NCBI RefSeq assembly: GCF_033723955.1
Contig: NZ_CP137555.1
Coordinates: 2,410,001-2,474,000, forward strand
Direction of reading: 5' to 3'
DNA: 64,000 nt
DNA from: Microbulbifer pacificus
GTDB taxonomy: Bacteria; Pseudomonadota; Gammaproteobacteria; Pseudomonadales; Cellvibrionaceae
Shown here piece after piece: positions 34,773 to 43,880 of this stretch; position 1 is the stretch's first letter; the number at the start of each line of letters is the position of its first letter. The position numbers were made by a program, and so were the translations under genes. The notes under the pieces were generated by a model that was not told the DNA's origin, made no database searches, and saw nothing but the letters and a program-made list of their open reading frames with translations.

Positions 34773-35833
34773 AGCCGCGGGGCCTCCACCGACTCAATGA
34801 TCTGCGCCAGTACCGAGTCCGCGGTCTCGCCGTCGATTTCCATATCTGGCGATACCGCCACCCGGTGGCGCATCACCGGAACCGCCATGGCCTTGATATC
34901 GTCCGGCAGTACGAAGTCGCGCCCTTGCAGCAGCGCGTGGGCGCGCGCGGCCAGGATCAGGCCGATACTGGCGCGGGGGCCGGCGGCGCGGCGCAACTGG
35001 GAGGATTCGCGGGTGGCGCGCACCAGGCGCACCGCATAGCTCAGTACCTGCTGGTCCACCTGTACCTGGGGTACCAGCGCCTGCAATTGCTGCAATTCCC
35101 CGGCGTCGAACACCGGCTCCACAGTGTCGCGCAGTCGCTGCTCGATTTGCCCGCCGCTGGCGGCGGCGGTGAGCAGCTCCTCCGCCTGCTGGCTGGGGAA
35201 GTCGATCAGTATCTTGAGCATGAAGCGATCCAGCTCTGCCTCCGGCAGCGGGTAGGTACCCTCCTGCTCCACCGGGTTCTGGGTGGCCAGCACCATGAAC
35301 GGACGCGGGGTGGCGTGGGTCTCACCGTCAATGGTCACCTGCTGTTCCTGCATCACTTCCAGCAGCGCCGCCTGGGTCTTGGCGGGGGCGCGGTTGATCT
35401 CGTCCGCCAGCAGCAGGTTGGTGAATACCGGGCCGCGACGCACTTCAAAGCGGCTCTCTGCCATGTGGTAGATGGCGTGGCCGGTGACATCGGCGGGCAT
35501 CAGGTCCGGGGTGAACTGGATGCGGCGGAAGTCGCCACCGAAACCGCTGGCGAGACTGCGCACCAGCAGGGTCTTGCCGAGCCCCGGCACCCCCTCCAGC
35601 AGCACGTGGCCGCCGGCGAGCAGCGCGATCAGCACCTGGTCCACCACCGTGGGCTGGCCGATCACCACCTGGTTGATGCGGTTTCTCAGCAGGTTCACCC
35701 GCTCGCTCGCGTGCTGCCAGCGGTCTTCGGTTTCGGAGCCGATTTCGGTGTGCACTTCGGTCTGCGGTTGAGTCTGCAGATCGGTGTGAGTATCGGAATG
35801 CAGTTCCGCAGTCTGGTCGGTGGAATCGCTCAT
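34769..35833 (-). CDS. MoxR family AAA+ ATPase
   Basis: A 354-residue ATPase with Walker A GVPGLGKT (81-88), Walker B LLLADEINRAP, the sensor-1 region VLATQNPVEQEGTYPLPEAELDRF and a C-terminal lid. The first 40 residues are a low-complexity Thr/His/Gln tail (LHSDTHTDLQTQPQTEVHT) not typical of the family. MoxR ATPases act as chaperones that assemble or remodel complexes. It is translationally coupled on both sides (ATGA overlaps with DUF4350 and DUF58). Confidence 0.95.
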   Translation of the reverse strand: MSDSTDQTAELHSDTHTDLQTQPQTEVHTEIGSETEDRWQHASERVNLLRNRINQVVIGQPTVVDQVLIALLAGGHVLLEGVPGLGKTLLVRSLASGFGGDFRRIQFTPDLMPADVTGHAIYHMAESRFEVRRGPVFTNLLLADEINRAPAKTQAALLEVMQEQQVTIDGETHATPRPFMVLATQNPVEQEGTYPLPEAELDRFMLKILIDFPSQQAEELLTAAASGGQIEQRLRDTVEPVFDAGELQQLQALVPQVQVDQQVLSYAVRLVRATRESSQLRRAAGPRASIGLILAARAHALLQGRDFVLPDDIKAMAVPVMRHRVAVSPDMEIDGETADSVLAQIIESVEAPRL

Positions 35834-37173
35834 AGGGCGGCCTCGATGATCTGAATGCTGCGCAGTCGCGCGGTGAAATCGTCTTCACTGTGGGGCGCGG
35901 CGCCCCACAGCGTGTGAAAAATATCGCCGGCGGCAAGCCCGGTGCGCGCTGCCAGGGTTTCGGCAAGCTGCCGGCATTTTTCCGGCGTCAGCCGGTCCGC
36001 GCTGTGGCCGGCGAGCTTCTGCAGCAGCGGTGCCCGTGCCTGTTCAAACAGCGCTTCGCCGCGGTTCTGCCGCCAGTAGAAATACCCGCAGGCGCGGATA
36101 TGTTCGACCAGCGAGCGGCGTTCACTCGCCGGCGCCGGGACCAGCGGGCCAAAGCGGCGGCTGCGGTTGGCAATCCACGCGGCGATGGCCAGCAGCCCGG
36201 CGACAAAGAACTCCAGCGCGAAGCGCTTGATCAGCGTGCCCAGGCTGTCGAATCGCGGCCGGGTGATCATCACCAGGTCGCGCTCGCCCACAAGATGCGC
36301 GAGAAAGTAGGCGTGGTCGAATTCGCCGATACGGCGGTTGTGCCACATGTCGCCGTCGGTCAGCAGGGTGAGGCGGCCGCGGCCGCGCTCGTAAAACACC
36401 AGTGGCGACTGGGTGGGTATGTTCTGGAACGGCACCCAGTGCAGCGGGCTGCCGTCCACATCGATATCCGTGCCCTGTCCCATCATCTCGTGGGTAAACA
36501 CCCTGCGCGGGTTGAAATACAGTTCGTAACTGGTGCCGCTGTCACTGGTGCGGTTGATCAGTCGGTCGGGGTCGATATCGGGATTGCGCGGCGCTGCGGG
36601 TTCCTCCACTTCGGGGGTGTCGGCGCGCTGCTCGCTGTCATCCTCGCTGTCGGATTTGGGGTCCGCCAGTTTGCGGTTGTGTTCGCGCATCAGCTCGCTG
36701 GCGGTTTTGTTGCGCAGCTTGCCGGCGTCCTCACCGAATACTTCGCGCACCTGCTGATTGAAATACAGGTCCGTGTCGCCATGGGTGAGTTGGAGCCCGA
36801 GCTTTTGCAGCAGCAGGTCGCGCTCGTTGTCGCCACCGCTGCTGTGGGCGACGACGATGGCGTGGCCGCCACCTTCGACCCAGTCCAGCAGTTCCCACAG
36901 TCGCTCACTGTTGTAGATCTGGCTGGAGCTGGCGAGGAACAGCGCATCGTCCTCCCCGAGTGTGGACAGGGCGGCAATGTTGTCCGCGCGGCGGTGGGAA
37001 ATGTCGATGCGTTCGAGGAACTGTTCTGCGGCCAGGAACGGATTGTGCTGGGCCTCGGTGCCGAAGCCGAGGTCCACCTCTTCGCTGTAGCGCTCGAACA
37101 GCAACAGAAACAGTGCGCCTCCGCCAGCGAGCAGCAGCAGAAGTGAAATTATCGCGATGCGGCTCAACTTCAC
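35830..37173 (-). CDS. DUF4350 domain membrane protein
   Basis: The product is 447 residues from GTG 37173, whose GTGA overlaps the DUF4129 stop. One N-terminal transmembrane helix (about 6-24) and another near 335-350 (FFVAGLLAIAAWI) flank a periplasmic DUF4350 domain (NPFLAAEQFLERIDISHRRA; LWELLDWVEGGGHAIVVAHS; LLTDGDMWHNRRIGEFDHAYFL). An acidic insert (SDSEDDSEQRADTPEVEEP) breaks the domain. DUF4350 is related to the GldG/ABC-transporter-associated fold. It is a normal member of this MoxR cluster type; its function is unknown. Confidence 0.88.
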   Translation of the reverse strand: MKLSRIAIISLLLLLAGGGALFLLLFERYSEEVDLGFGTEAQHNPFLAAEQFLERIDISHRRADNIAALSTLGEDDALFLASSSQIYNSERLWELLDWVEGGGHAIVVAHSSGGDNERDLLLQKLGLQLTHGDTDLYFNQQVREVFGEDAGKLRNKTASELMREHNRKLADPKSDSEDDSEQRADTPEVEEPAAPRNPDIDPDRLINRTSDSGTSYELYFNPRRVFTHEMMGQGTDIDVDGSPLHWVPFQNIPTQSPLVFYERGRGRLTLLTDGDMWHNRRIGEFDHAYFLAHLVGERDLVMITRPRFDSLGTLIKRFALEFFVAGLLAIAAWIANRSRRFGPLVPAPASERRSLVEHIRACGYFYWRQNRGEALFEQARAPLLQKLAGHSADRLTPEKCRQLAETLAARTGLAAGDIFHTLWGAAPHSEDDFTARLRSIQIIEAAL

Positions 37174-38780
37174 GGGCGCACCTCCCCGCTCTCGTTGCGA
37201 AACACCTGCTGCCACTGCGTGCACAGGGTTTCCAGTTGCGCGGTTGCCGGCGCCTTGTGGGCGTAAGCCAGGCGTTGCCACGAAGCGGTGAGCAGGCCGA
37301 AAAACTGCACCAGCTCAGGGGGGAGACGCCGGTCCTGTTGCGACTCCTCGCGCACCAGCTGCGCGCACTCCGCTTCCGTGTGATGGTCCTGGAACGGGCA
37401 GTCGTAGTGGGAAATCAGGTCCGACAGGCTGGCGCGATACAGCAGCCCGAGAGCTTCGCGCTCCGCGCCCGCGCGCCACAGCCGCAGCACTTCCGCGGTG
37501 ATGTCGTCCGGCAGGCTCTCCCGGCGCAGGTCCAGGCCAAACAGGGTCGCGGGGCGCTGGATTTCCACCACTTTCCGGCGCGGGCGGTAGCCCAGCAGAC
37601 CGCGCAGGTGGTGGCGGTAATGCCATAGCAGCCACAGGGTGATGGCGATAGCCGCAACCCACAGCAGCAGTTCGATGATGCCGGCCAGCAGCGCCCAGAG
37701 CTCGCTGCTGGTCGACTCTTCGTCGGCGGGTTCGTCGTCGTCGCTGCCCAGGTTTTCCAGCCACTCGATAAAGGCTATGAACCACTCCGGGTAGCGGAAC
37801 TCGCTCGTTTCGTGCTTGCGCATCCGCCAGCCGCCCTGATCCTCCCGCAGGTGGAAGTCGTCACCGGCCAGGGTTTCGTCGATGAGATCCTGGGCCTGGC
37901 TGGGGGTGACCGGGTCCGCAACTGCCGGCTGCGGCGAGGCGAGGAATGTCCACAGGGCGAGAGTCGTCGCGCACAGCAGCGCCGAGGTAACGCCGCTGCG
38001 AGGAATTGGTGTTGCACGGGATTTTGCCGGCGAGCGCAGGGCGGCTTCTTTGCGTGCGCACAGCTTGCGGAAATGAATTTCAATATCCCAGGCTTCCAGC
38101 TCCACCCTGCGACCGATGTACAGCATGAAGCCGGCGCATACGTAAAAGGGCGCAACACTGGCCATGATCAGCAGGGACAGGCCGTTGCCGAGCCACTGGA
38201 TAACATTTGCGTCTGCACTGAGCAGCGACCACCAGTTGATGTCGAGTTGCTCCGGCAGCATCAGCAGTGCCAGCGCCACCACACCAAGGCCGAGAATCAT
38301 TTCCACATGCACAGCGACGATATGCAGCCAGCTTGCGGTACCGGCGGTATTGCGGTGCAGCAGCGCAAGGCGCGTGTTGCGCACCCTGCCGGTGGCGTTT
38401 TCCAGTACCGTAACCGGCAGATCAAAGGCGCGGGTAAAACTGAGGCGGCGCCAGCTGAGCCAGGCAAACCAGTCGCGCCTGTTGGCGCGAGCAAACATCG
38501 CAAACGCCTCGCGCAGGGTGAGCTGCTCGCCGAACAGTTGCCGGCTGACCACCAATAGGGGCAGGCGTTCAAGCAGCGGCTTCAGCCACCACACCACAAA
38601 GATCGCCATATTGGGGCTGTGGGGAAACAGCGCGGCCAGCAGCGCAAAAAGCAGTGCCGCGGGAATGAGCCACAGCAGGGTCATCTGCAGCCAGTGTCGG
38701 CGCGCGAGCAATATGCCCAGATCGACGGATTCCCAATTGGAGCGCAGGCGTGCGTGCACCGCCAGTTTATCGAGATTCAC
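37170..38780 (-). CDS. DUF4129 domain membrane protein
   Basis: The product is 536 residues from a GTG start overlapping the SpoIIM-family stop. Transmembrane helices lie near 30-52, 54-70, 155-175, 190-215 and about 350-370. The N-terminal half resembles a multi-span domain of unknown role; a middle periplasmic part (LIDETLAGDDFHLREDQGGW) precedes the C-terminal cytoplasmic DUF4129 domain (LYRASLSDLISHYDCPFQ, HTEAECAQLVREES). DUF4129 proteins accompany MoxR/DUF58 genes in many bacteria. Confidence 0.87.
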   Translation of the reverse strand: MNLDKLAVHARLRSNWESVDLGILLARRHWLQMTLLWLIPAALLFALLAALFPHSPNMAIFVVWWLKPLLERLPLLVVSRQLFGEQLTLREAFAMFARANRRDWFAWLSWRRLSFTRAFDLPVTVLENATGRVRNTRLALLHRNTAGTASWLHIVAVHVEMILGLGVVALALLMLPEQLDINWWSLLSADANVIQWLGNGLSLLIMASVAPFYVCAGFMLYIGRRVELEAWDIEIHFRKLCARKEAALRSPAKSRATPIPRSGVTSALLCATTLALWTFLASPQPAVADPVTPSQAQDLIDETLAGDDFHLREDQGGWRMRKHETSEFRYPEWFIAFIEWLENLGSDDDEPADEESTSSELWALLAGIIELLLWVAAIAITLWLLWHYRHHLRGLLGYRPRRKVVEIQRPATLFGLDLRRESLPDDITAEVLRLWRAGAEREALGLLYRASLSDLISHYDCPFQDHHTEAECAQLVREESQQDRRLPPELVQFFGLLTASWQRLAYAHKAPATAQLETLCTQWQQVFRNESGEVRP

Positions 38781-39781
38781 GTTCTGCTCTCCCCGTGCGC
38801 GGTACGGCGCCCGGCAAGGCAGCAGTAAGTGATGACCAGCAGCCAGAAAAAGCCGCCCACCAGCAGCTTTATCGCAATGCTCACGTCGGTACTGGAGGAC
38901 CAGAATGCCTCCAGAAACGCGGCAATCACCAGCATCAGAAAAGTGCCGTACATGATTTTCATGGCGTCGTGCCCGGCCTCGCGCAGGGACTGGCGGCGAC
39001 TGAGATTTCCGGGATTTACCAGGGCGTGCCCCAGGCGCAGTCCGGCCGCGCCGGCAAATACGATGGCGGTGAGTTCAAAGGCGCCGTGGCCGATCACAAA
39101 CGGATAGAACGTGGTGACAAAACCGACCCGGGTGATGTGCCCGAAAATGGCCCCGAGAAATACGCCGTTGAACAACAGGAAAAAAATCGATCCCAGGCCG
39201 AACAGCATGCCGGTGGCAAAAGTCCGAAAGGCGATGCCGATATTGTTCTTGATATAGAAGCCGAACATCATCAGGTCGGAATCCGAACCCCGTTCGCGAC
39301 CCAGTACGCGGTTCCCTGGGTCGTACATGGCTTCAACCTCCATGACCTGTTCCGGCGACATCACCGCGTAAATGAGTGCGTCGTTCCAATAGCAGCCAAA
39401 ACCCATCACCAGTGCCGGCGCCAGAAACAGTGCGCAGGCGAGCCACACAAAGCGCGACTGCGCGCGCAGGGCAGCGGGAAAACCCTCGAATAGATAGTCC
39501 AGCCAGCGGCTTCTGGATACGGACTTCTGCTGATAGATACGCTGGTGGCAGGCCAGAACCAGCTGGTTGAGGCGCGCTACCAGGTTGCCGGTGTAATGGC
39601 GTTCCTTGGCGACGGCCAGGTGCTGGCAGAGGCGTCGATAGGCCGCGGGTATGTCCTCGATCTGCGGCGGGCTATTGTCCGCGCTCGCCTGGATAACCAC
39701 GTTTTTCTGGTAACCCGCGAGCCAGTTTTCCAGTTGCTGCCACAGCAGTTGGTGGCGCTGTTCAAAATCCCGCTGTTTCAT
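38777..39781 (-). CDS. Stage II sporulation protein M-like (SpoIIM/DUF95) membrane protein
   Basis: A 334-residue membrane protein. The N-terminal 100 residues are soluble and helical; six or so transmembrane segments follow, with the family motifs GFYIKNNIGIAFRTFATGMLFGLGSIF, NGVFLGAIFGHI and FVIGHGAFELTAIVFAGAAGLRLG. The name comes from Bacillus SpoIIM, but non-sporulating Proteobacteria carry it in RDD/MoxR clusters, as here. ATG overlaps the RDD gene stop. Confidence 0.93.
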   Translation of the reverse strand: MKQRDFEQRHQLLWQQLENWLAGYQKNVVIQASADNSPPQIEDIPAAYRRLCQHLAVAKERHYTGNLVARLNQLVLACHQRIYQQKSVSRSRWLDYLFEGFPAALRAQSRFVWLACALFLAPALVMGFGCYWNDALIYAVMSPEQVMEVEAMYDPGNRVLGRERGSDSDLMMFGFYIKNNIGIAFRTFATGMLFGLGSIFFLLFNGVFLGAIFGHITRVGFVTTFYPFVIGHGAFELTAIVFAGAAGLRLGHALVNPGNLSRRQSLREAGHDAMKIMYGTFLMLVIAAFLEAFWSSSTDVSIAIKLLVGGFFWLLVITYCCLAGRRTAHGESRT

Positions 39782-40605
39782 TCTGTGCGCGCCTCTGTCC
39801 CGACCTGTCCCGTCTGCCTGTTGCCACCTTGCTTGTCGGCGTCGCGATTATCGCGGGACTGGCGCGCCCCCAACAGCCAGTGGCCGATGGCGTACAGTTG
39901 CCGCAATCCGGCCTCGCCATTTTTGCCGGTAATCGGCTGCAGCAGGTCCGCCAGTTCCTGTTGGCGCGCCTGACTAAGCACACCTGCGCGCTCCGTGAGG
40001 CTGACTATGGCCTGCTGGTCTTCCAGGGTAAGGCCTCGTGGCGGGGGCGCGGGTGCGACATCTGGCAGTGCGGTGGATTTGGCACTCTGTGCGCGATAGA
40101 TGACGATGGTGCCCGCCGCGTAGTCTCCCAAGCGCTGGAAGTGGCGACTCAAGGTCATGCTCAAAATGCCGGCACAGTAGCCAAACGGCAGGAAATCCGC
40201 GAAACGCAGCAGGTTGCGCATGATGGAGGCACCCCAGCCGACCGGGGTGAGGTTGTCATTGACCACCGTGAGGCCAAAGGCGCGTTTGCCCGGTGTCTGG
40301 CCGCCGCGAAAAACTTCAAAAATAACCGGGTAAAACCACTCCAGCAGAAACGACCCGAGCAGCCAGATGCCAATCCCGGTGTTGCCGGCAAATGCCAGTG
40401 CGATACCGAGGGCGATCAGGATCAGGGTGCGATAAAACAGATCTACCGAATAGGCCAGTATCCGTGGTACCGGACCCGCAACCTGTGCGGTCAGGTCGAT
40501 TCCCTCCGGGGTTTCGATGGCATACAGGGTATCCAGGCCCGCGGGTTCGAGATCCGCCGAGGACGGGGGGGCGGAGGGCGACTGAGTGGTGGAGGCGTTC
40601 TTCAT
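39778..40605 (-). CDS. RDD family membrane protein
   Basis: A 275-residue inner-membrane protein and first gene of the operon. The RDD domain spans about 40-170: the Arg-Asp pattern is relaxed (AGPVPRILAYSVDLFYRTLIL), with the conserved GGQTPGKRAFGLTVVNDN between the third and fourth helices. The C-terminal 100 residues are soluble and helical and end in a basic tail. The role of RDD proteins is mostly unknown, with proposed transport functions. A 79-bp gap with a GC hairpin (40640-40675) separates it from the gene behind it. Confidence 0.92.
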   Translation of the reverse strand: MKNASTTQSPSAPPSSADLEPAGLDTLYAIETPEGIDLTAQVAGPVPRILAYSVDLFYRTLILIALGIALAFAGNTGIGIWLLGSFLLEWFYPVIFEVFRGGQTPGKRAFGLTVVNDNLTPVGWGASIMRNLLRFADFLPFGYCAGILSMTLSRHFQRLGDYAAGTIVIYRAQSAKSTALPDVAPAPPPRGLTLEDQQAIVSLTERAGVLSQARQQELADLLQPITGKNGEAGLRQLYAIGHWLLGARQSRDNRDADKQGGNRQTGQVGTEARTE

Positions 40606-40684
40606 CGGGAACTGCTATTGCTGAAGCGACGAAAGGTGTCGGCGGAGAGACCTCGCGATGAAGCCGTCTCCGCCGCTGCGGAAA

Positions 40685-41434
40685 TCAGATTTCCGGATTG
40701 GTTTCATGACCGCCAAACATATTGCGGTACAGGATGCCGTAGGCAATGCTCAGGGTCGGAATGGCCCAGATCAGGCCGATGACCAGTGCCAGGAAGCCGG
40801 CGAAATACAGCAGGCCCAGCACGATCATGAAACCGAAGACCGGGAACCAGTGCTTGGTAACCGCTTTGCGGGAAATCTCGAGTGCCTGCCAGGGGCCCAG
40901 GTTTTTGTCCACGATCAGTGGCAGGATCATCATGTAAGCAATTACCAGATAGACGCCGGGGATGATCAGCAGAACAAAGCCCAGGGCAACCAGGATGTAC
41001 ATCAGCACCATGGCCACGGCCAGCGGCAGAATTTTGTCGAAATAGGCAAATACCTCGGTGCCGGATACCTGCTCGTCGCGGGCGATCTTGACGCCGATCA
41101 TCATCATGCCCGCACCCAGCGGCGCGCTGGCGGCGGCAATAATGATGTTGGACAGGACTGCGCCAACCCCCTGGTTGGCGTCGGGATCGGTAAAGGACTG
41201 TCCGGTAATCAATGCGGCCACCACGGAAATGCCGATGTAGGCCACGAAATACAGCAGAACACCCAGCCATACGGTGCCCTTGTTACCTTTGGTGCGGGAC
41301 CATGCCTCATTCAGGGTATCGCCGATGGCAACCTGATAGTCCCCCGCCAGGGCCTTGGGGATGGAACCCATATTCCCGTTGCTGTTGTCATCGCCCGCCA
41401 GTTCGGCCTGGGGCGCGCTGTAGATATCACTCAT
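40685..41434 (-). CDS. Multi-span membrane protein of unknown function
   Basis: The product is 249 residues from ATG 41434 with AAGGA upstream. After a 30-residue soluble N-terminus (MSDIYSAPQAELAGDD) come six hydrophobic segments: about 55-75, 83-105, 133-150, 152-172, 195-215 and 217-235. The motifs GPWQALEISRKAVTKHWFPVFGF and MSDIYSAPQAEL are shared by uncharacterised gammaproteobacterial membrane proteins that I know only by pattern. It is the nearest upstream gene to the RDD operon in transcription order and could be co-expressed with it. Confidence 0.75.
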   Translation of the reverse strand: MSDIYSAPQAELAGDDNSNGNMGSIPKALAGDYQVAIGDTLNEAWSRTKGNKGTVWLGVLLYFVAYIGISVVAALITGQSFTDPDANQGVGAVLSNIIIAAASAPLGAGMMMIGVKIARDEQVSGTEVFAYFDKILPLAVAMVLMYILVALGFVLLIIPGVYLVIAYMMILPLIVDKNLGPWQALEISRKAVTKHWFPVFGFMIVLGLLYFAGFLALVIGLIWAIPTLSIAYGILYRNMFGGHETNPEI

Positions 41435-41644
41435 GGTCGAAATTCCTTGATCGATCTTTCTTGTCATTATTGTGCCGGCAGTACTCCGCCAACCGGTGTT
41501 CCCTTGAGAGCCCGGTTCCGGCAACAGGGCCTGCAACCATATCACAGGTCTGGCGTGGTATTCCCGCTGTTGTAAGTGCCTGTAATCCGCTCTGTGGCGG
41601 GGGTACTATTAGCCGCATTTGCAACTGTGTGGTTAGGGTGAATT

Positions 41645-42238
41645 ATGGGCAAGTGGACGCTGCGCGCGGTGTTATTGGTGGTGCTGCTGGGGCTGGTGTA
41701 CGCCGCACTGCCCTGGTATTCCGCCCACAAACTGATCGAGGCGGCGCAGGGCCAGGATCTGGATACCATGGAGCGCTACGTGGATTTCCCGCAGCTGCGC
41801 GCTAATATCCGCGGGCGCCTGCTGGATGACGTGCGGACATCGATGGGCCAGGATCTGTCGCCGGAGTTGGGCAGCATATTTTCCGCCGGCGCCGAACTTT
41901 TCCTCGGCCCCCTGATCGACAGCCTGATAAGCCCCCGCGGAATTTCCGAGTTGATCCAGGGGCAAAAAGACTGGAAAGAATTTGAGCGCGAACTCGAAGG
42001 TGCGTTCGGCAGCGGCCGCCGCTCTCCGCCTCCCCCTACACCGGCCCCGCAGCCGTCACCAGAGGATGAAGACGGGCATCGCTGGCAGCTGCAGCACTGG
42101 CGATTCAGCGGATTGAACACCGTCGAAGTGCTGTGTGGAAATCGCGGGGAAAGATCCAGCGTGCAGCTGCTTCTGCAGCGCAACGGGTTGCGCTGGCAAC
42201 TGGTGGATATGCGCCTGATCGAAGAACAGGAAGAATGA
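41645..42238 (+). CDS. DUF2939 family protein
   Basis: A 197-residue protein with an N-terminal signal-anchor (about 6-22) and the DUF2939 pattern YAALPWYSAHKLIEAAQGQDLDTMERYVDFPQLRANI. An Arg/Pro-rich linker (SGRRSPPPPTPAPQPSPEDED, 123-143) separates a C-terminal beta-rich module (WQLQHWRFSGLNTVEVLCG). The ATG follows AGGGTGA. It is probably periplasmic. The next gene starts inside its stop codon (ATGA), so they are coupled. Function unknown. Confidence 0.85.
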   Translation: MGKWTLRAVLLVVLLGLVYAALPWYSAHKLIEAAQGQDLDTMERYVDFPQLRANIRGRLLDDVRTSMGQDLSPELGSIFSAGAELFLGPLIDSLISPRGISELIQGQKDWKEFERELEGAFGSGRRSPPPPTPAPQPSPEDEDGHRWQLQHWRFSGLNTVEVLCGNRGERSSVQLLLQRNGLRWQLVDMRLIEEQEE

Positions 42239-42630
42239 GTATGGCAATCACTATGGAAATGCACGAATCAAAAAATGTGTTCGGTGACCCACTGATTCCC
42301 TGTAGCAGCGACCCGCTGACCGGGTTCTTCCGCGATGGTTGCTGCAATACCAATGACCAGGATCTCGGTTCCCACACCGTGTGTGTGCAGGTGAGCGAGG
42401 AATTTCTGAATTTTTCCCGCGAGCGCGGCAACGATCTCAGCACCCCGGTGGAGGAATTCGGCTTTCCCGGGCTGAATCCCGGTGATCGCTGGTGTCTGTG
42501 TGCGGCGCGCTGGCTGGAGGCGCAGCAAGCGGAGATGGCTCCGCGGGTTTACCTGCAGCGCACCCATCAGCGCGCGCTGGAGATTGTCCCGCTGGCACTG
42601 TTGCGCCGGTATGCGGCGGATCTGAACTGA
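42235..42630 (+). CDS. DUF2237 family protein
   Basis: A 131-residue cytoplasmic protein; ATG 42235 overlaps the DUF2939 stop, and a second in-frame ATG follows at 42241. The whole length matches the DUF2237 pattern: NVFGDPLIPCSSDPLTGFFR, DGCCNTNDQDLGSHTVC, GNDLSTP, FPGLNPGDRWCLCAARW and a C-terminal helix. The five or so conserved cysteines suggest metal or redox binding. No function is established. It ends in a gap convergent with the LuxR-type gene. Confidence 0.9.
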   Translation: MSMAITMEMHESKNVFGDPLIPCSSDPLTGFFRDGCCNTNDQDLGSHTVCVQVSEEFLNFSRERGNDLSTPVEEFGFPGLNPGDRWCLCAARWLEAQQAEMAPRVYLQRTHQRALEIVPLALLRRYAADLN

Positions 42631-42966
42631 GTGCCTGTGCACGGCAAAAAGGAAGGCAAAAAAATGCTCTGCGGCAAGCCATCCCGGCCTACCCAGAGCC
42701 AGCCTTGCGGCTGTAACCAACTCACAGGATGAGAATTTGTTGGTGAGCGAGGTTTCCATTCCCACCGGCGTGCCCTGACGGGAAACCGGTGTGCTCAGGA
42801 GTTAGCTTGCGCTTACTCTGTTTCGCGGACAATAGCTCTTTGGGGCCAAAACCCGCAAATATTTGCGACTAAAATTCAAATTGCGTCCAAAAAAATGCGC
42901 TATTTAAATGACAGCGCTGGCTGCTGCAGTGAGTAATGCGCGCGGCGGTGCGGAAGTCGCACAGAG
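42631..42966. other. Convergent intergenic gap with a 14-bp palindrome
   Basis: A 336-bp gap between converging genes with no ORF or clear T-run terminator. The perfect palindrome CGCAAATATTTGCG lies at 42854-42867, followed by a related AAATTGCG at 42879-42886. The stretch 42840-42910 is more AT-rich than its surroundings. Nothing else is recognised. Confidence 0.4.
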
Positions 42967-43761
42967 TCACACCAGACCTTCCACCAGTACTTTTGATACC
43001 AGTTGCCCGGTGGTTTTGCAGTCCGCCTTTTTCAGGATGTTCTTGCGGTGATTTTTTACCGTGTGCTGTGAAATCCTGAGTATCCCGGCGATTTCCACAC
43101 TGGTTTTTCCATCTGCCAGCAGCCGCACTATCTGCATCTCCCGCTCGGTAAACAGGGACGGTGCGCCGATCAGCTGCATTTTTTCATCGAATACGTCGAT
43201 ATTGAGATAGCTCTGGCCACCGAACAGGTGCAACAGCGACAGTTTGTAATTGTTGCGGGTGGTGATGTGGGAAATGTCCGTGTGGATGCTCAGCACCTTG
43301 GAAACCCGGTTGGCATCGTCCGTGGCCAGGATCAGTGCCTGGTGGTTGAACATGCGATAGCTGCCGTCGCGGGTACGCAGCCGTCCGCAGTAGGAAATTT
43401 TGTAGTTCTTCACCTGATCCCGACCAATCTGGCTGTTAAGGATCCTGAGTGCGGATTCCTCGGCAGCGGAGGCGAAAGACAGGTCTTCGGGATGTCCGCG
43501 CTCGATGATGGACTGAATGGTAGTGGTCGATGGGTCGAGCCCCAGAATCTGTTCAACAGATCTGCTGACCAGCATCGGCTTATGGATATTGAAAAAATCC
43601 AGCACGTAATAATAGGCAGCACCGGTACTGAATGTGGTGGCGATGAACTCGTCAATTTCTTTGCGTTGCAGCGAGATGTCTTGCTTGGCAAAGAAATCCG
43701 GCACATTGCGCCAGGCGCGATGAATCAGGTTTTGTTCCGGCTGCAGATCCCCAGGTTCCAT
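42967..43761 (-). CDS. PAS-like/LuxR-type transcriptional regulator, copy 1
   Basis: A 264-residue cytoplasmic regulator. Residues about 40-180 form a PAS-like sensory fold (YYYVLDFFNIHKPMLVSRSVEQILGLD, RTRDGSYRMFNHQALIL, VLSIHTDISHITT). The C-terminal 65 residues are a LuxR/FixJ helix-turn-helix: FTEREMQIVRLLADGKTSVEIAG and ISQHTVKNHRKNILKKADC. No receiver or autoinducer domain is present. It lies next to a paralogue and near the TonB/ExbBD operon, which it might control. Confidence 0.88.
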   Translation of the reverse strand: MEPGDLQPEQNLIHRAWRNVPDFFAKQDISLQRKEIDEFIATTFSTGAAYYYVLDFFNIHKPMLVSRSVEQILGLDPSTTTIQSIIERGHPEDLSFASAAEESALRILNSQIGRDQVKNYKISYCGRLRTRDGSYRMFNHQALILATDDANRVSKVLSIHTDISHITTRNNYKLSLLHLFGGQSYLNIDVFDEKMQLIGAPSLFTEREMQIVRLLADGKTSVEIAGILRISQHTVKNHRKNILKKADCKTTGQLVSKVLVEGLV

Positions 43762-43880
43762 CCGTATGGTCCTTATATTTTTGGCATTTTCTCGTCGTTA
43801 ATTCCGCATTTCACGCAGTCCGTGTGAAATCGCCGGCAGCCATATCGAACGCCTGTTGCAAAACAGGGTTGTCCGTTGGT

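Noticed and set aside
40640..40675. A GC hairpin as terminator of the membrane-protein gene at 41434-40685 or promoter element of the RDD gene
   Set aside because: The nine-base stem has no T-run on either strand and a long loop, so no function can be assigned.
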